Positions 63,929 to 64,000 of a DNA stretch of 64,000 nucleotides are shown piece by piece (positions within the stretch are counted from its first letter, which is position 1; the number at the start of each line of letters is the position of its first letter). The position numbers and the translations under genes were made by a program. Below the pieces are notes generated by a model. It was not told the origin of the DNA. It saw only the letters and a list, made by a program, of their open reading frames with translations, and made no database searches. The DNA comes from a gamma proteobacterium symbiont of Taylorina sp. (lineage in GTDB: Bacteria > Pseudomonadota > Gammaproteobacteria > GRL18), in contig JAHXIV010000014.1 in NCBI GenBank assembly GCA_025655455.1, forward strand, positions 38,566 to 102,565, given 5' to 3'.

Positions 63929-64000
63929 TCATATACTGCTCAAGACCTTATCCCTGTAACGATCATCGAAAGCAGCTTTAAGGCGTTTGCCTTTTAAACT
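63929..64000 (-). CDS. Possible C-terminal end of a gene continuing beyond the window
   Basis: An open frame on the minus strand runs from the window edge to a TGA at 63929-63931 and ends LKAAFDDRYRDKVLSSI. Only 23 residues are visible, so neither reality nor identity can be judged. The orientation would make it convergent with the adhesin across the strong terminator, which is consistent with a real gene. Confidence 0.35.
   Translation of the reverse strand, partial: SLKGKRLKAAFDDRYRDKVLSSI

Overview
The window is AT-rich bacterial chromosome. Gene content and order point to a free-living, motile, surface-attaching gammaproteobacterium. The evidence is the tig-clpP-clpX-lon-hupB-(tRNA-Asp)-ppiD block, a full-length fused PurL of about 1,300 residues, FimV, FtsK, class 2 (quinone) PyrD, TolC-type outer membrane proteins, an Aer-like receptor and a LapA-type adhesin with its own type I exporter. 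I cannot name the genus. No rRNA, CRISPR array or intact insertion sequence is visible.

Layout. 1-3.8 kb: a 5'-truncated repeat protein, two unknown proteins and a PilZ (c-di-GMP) protein. 3.8-5.8 kb (minus): an Aer-like aerotaxis receptor split into two overlapping genes, an FAD-type PAS protein and a membrane MCP with a C-terminal CZB domain. 6-8.8 kb: a small membrane protein, pyrD and an M18 aminopeptidase. 8.9-11.4 kb (minus): an electron-transfer cluster made of a b-type-like membrane protein, an eight-heme cytochrome c, a 34-residue membrane peptide and a five-EF-hand protein. 11.8-13.7 kb: a PepSY protein, a likely response-regulator relic and an HD-GYP phosphodiesterase. 13.8-25.4 kb: FimV, HDOD, RDD, PurL, a duplicated-domain protein, TolC and TrxB. 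25.5-33.8 kb: FtsK, DUF4202, riboflavin synthase, phosphoglucomutase, HtpG and two small proteins. 34.2-35 kb: tRNA-Leu(UAG) followed by decayed remains of an integrative element (integrase C-terminus and a headless Xre antitoxin). 35-44.2 kb: a secreted acidic protein, then the protein quality-control block tig-clpP-clpX-lon-hupB-tRNA-Asp-ppiD. 44.3-50.9 kb: fabI (minus) and a Yej-type peptide ABC importer operon. 50.9-63.8 kb: a DUF302 protein, then a type I secretion system (LapB/LapC/LapE-like), a LuxR-type regulator, a Uma2-like nuclease-fold protein, and a 1,741-residue LapA-like adhesin with an N-terminal retention module, a di-alanine cleavage site, Calx-beta repeats and a type I secretion tail.

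How it works together. Several genes concern the switch between moving and attaching: PilZ and HD-GYP (c-di-GMP sensing and breakdown), the split aerotaxis receptor, FimV and the Lap-type adhesin. LapD and LapG are expected elsewhere because no homologue is visible here. The rest is housekeeping: pyrimidine, purine and riboflavin synthesis, chromosome segregation, fatty-acid synthesis, redox balance and proteolysis.

The features I think most worth following up are the split Aer receptor, the cytochrome/EF-hand cluster with its tiny peptide, the integration scar at tRNA-Leu, and two palindromic intergenic elements that look like dispersed repeats.
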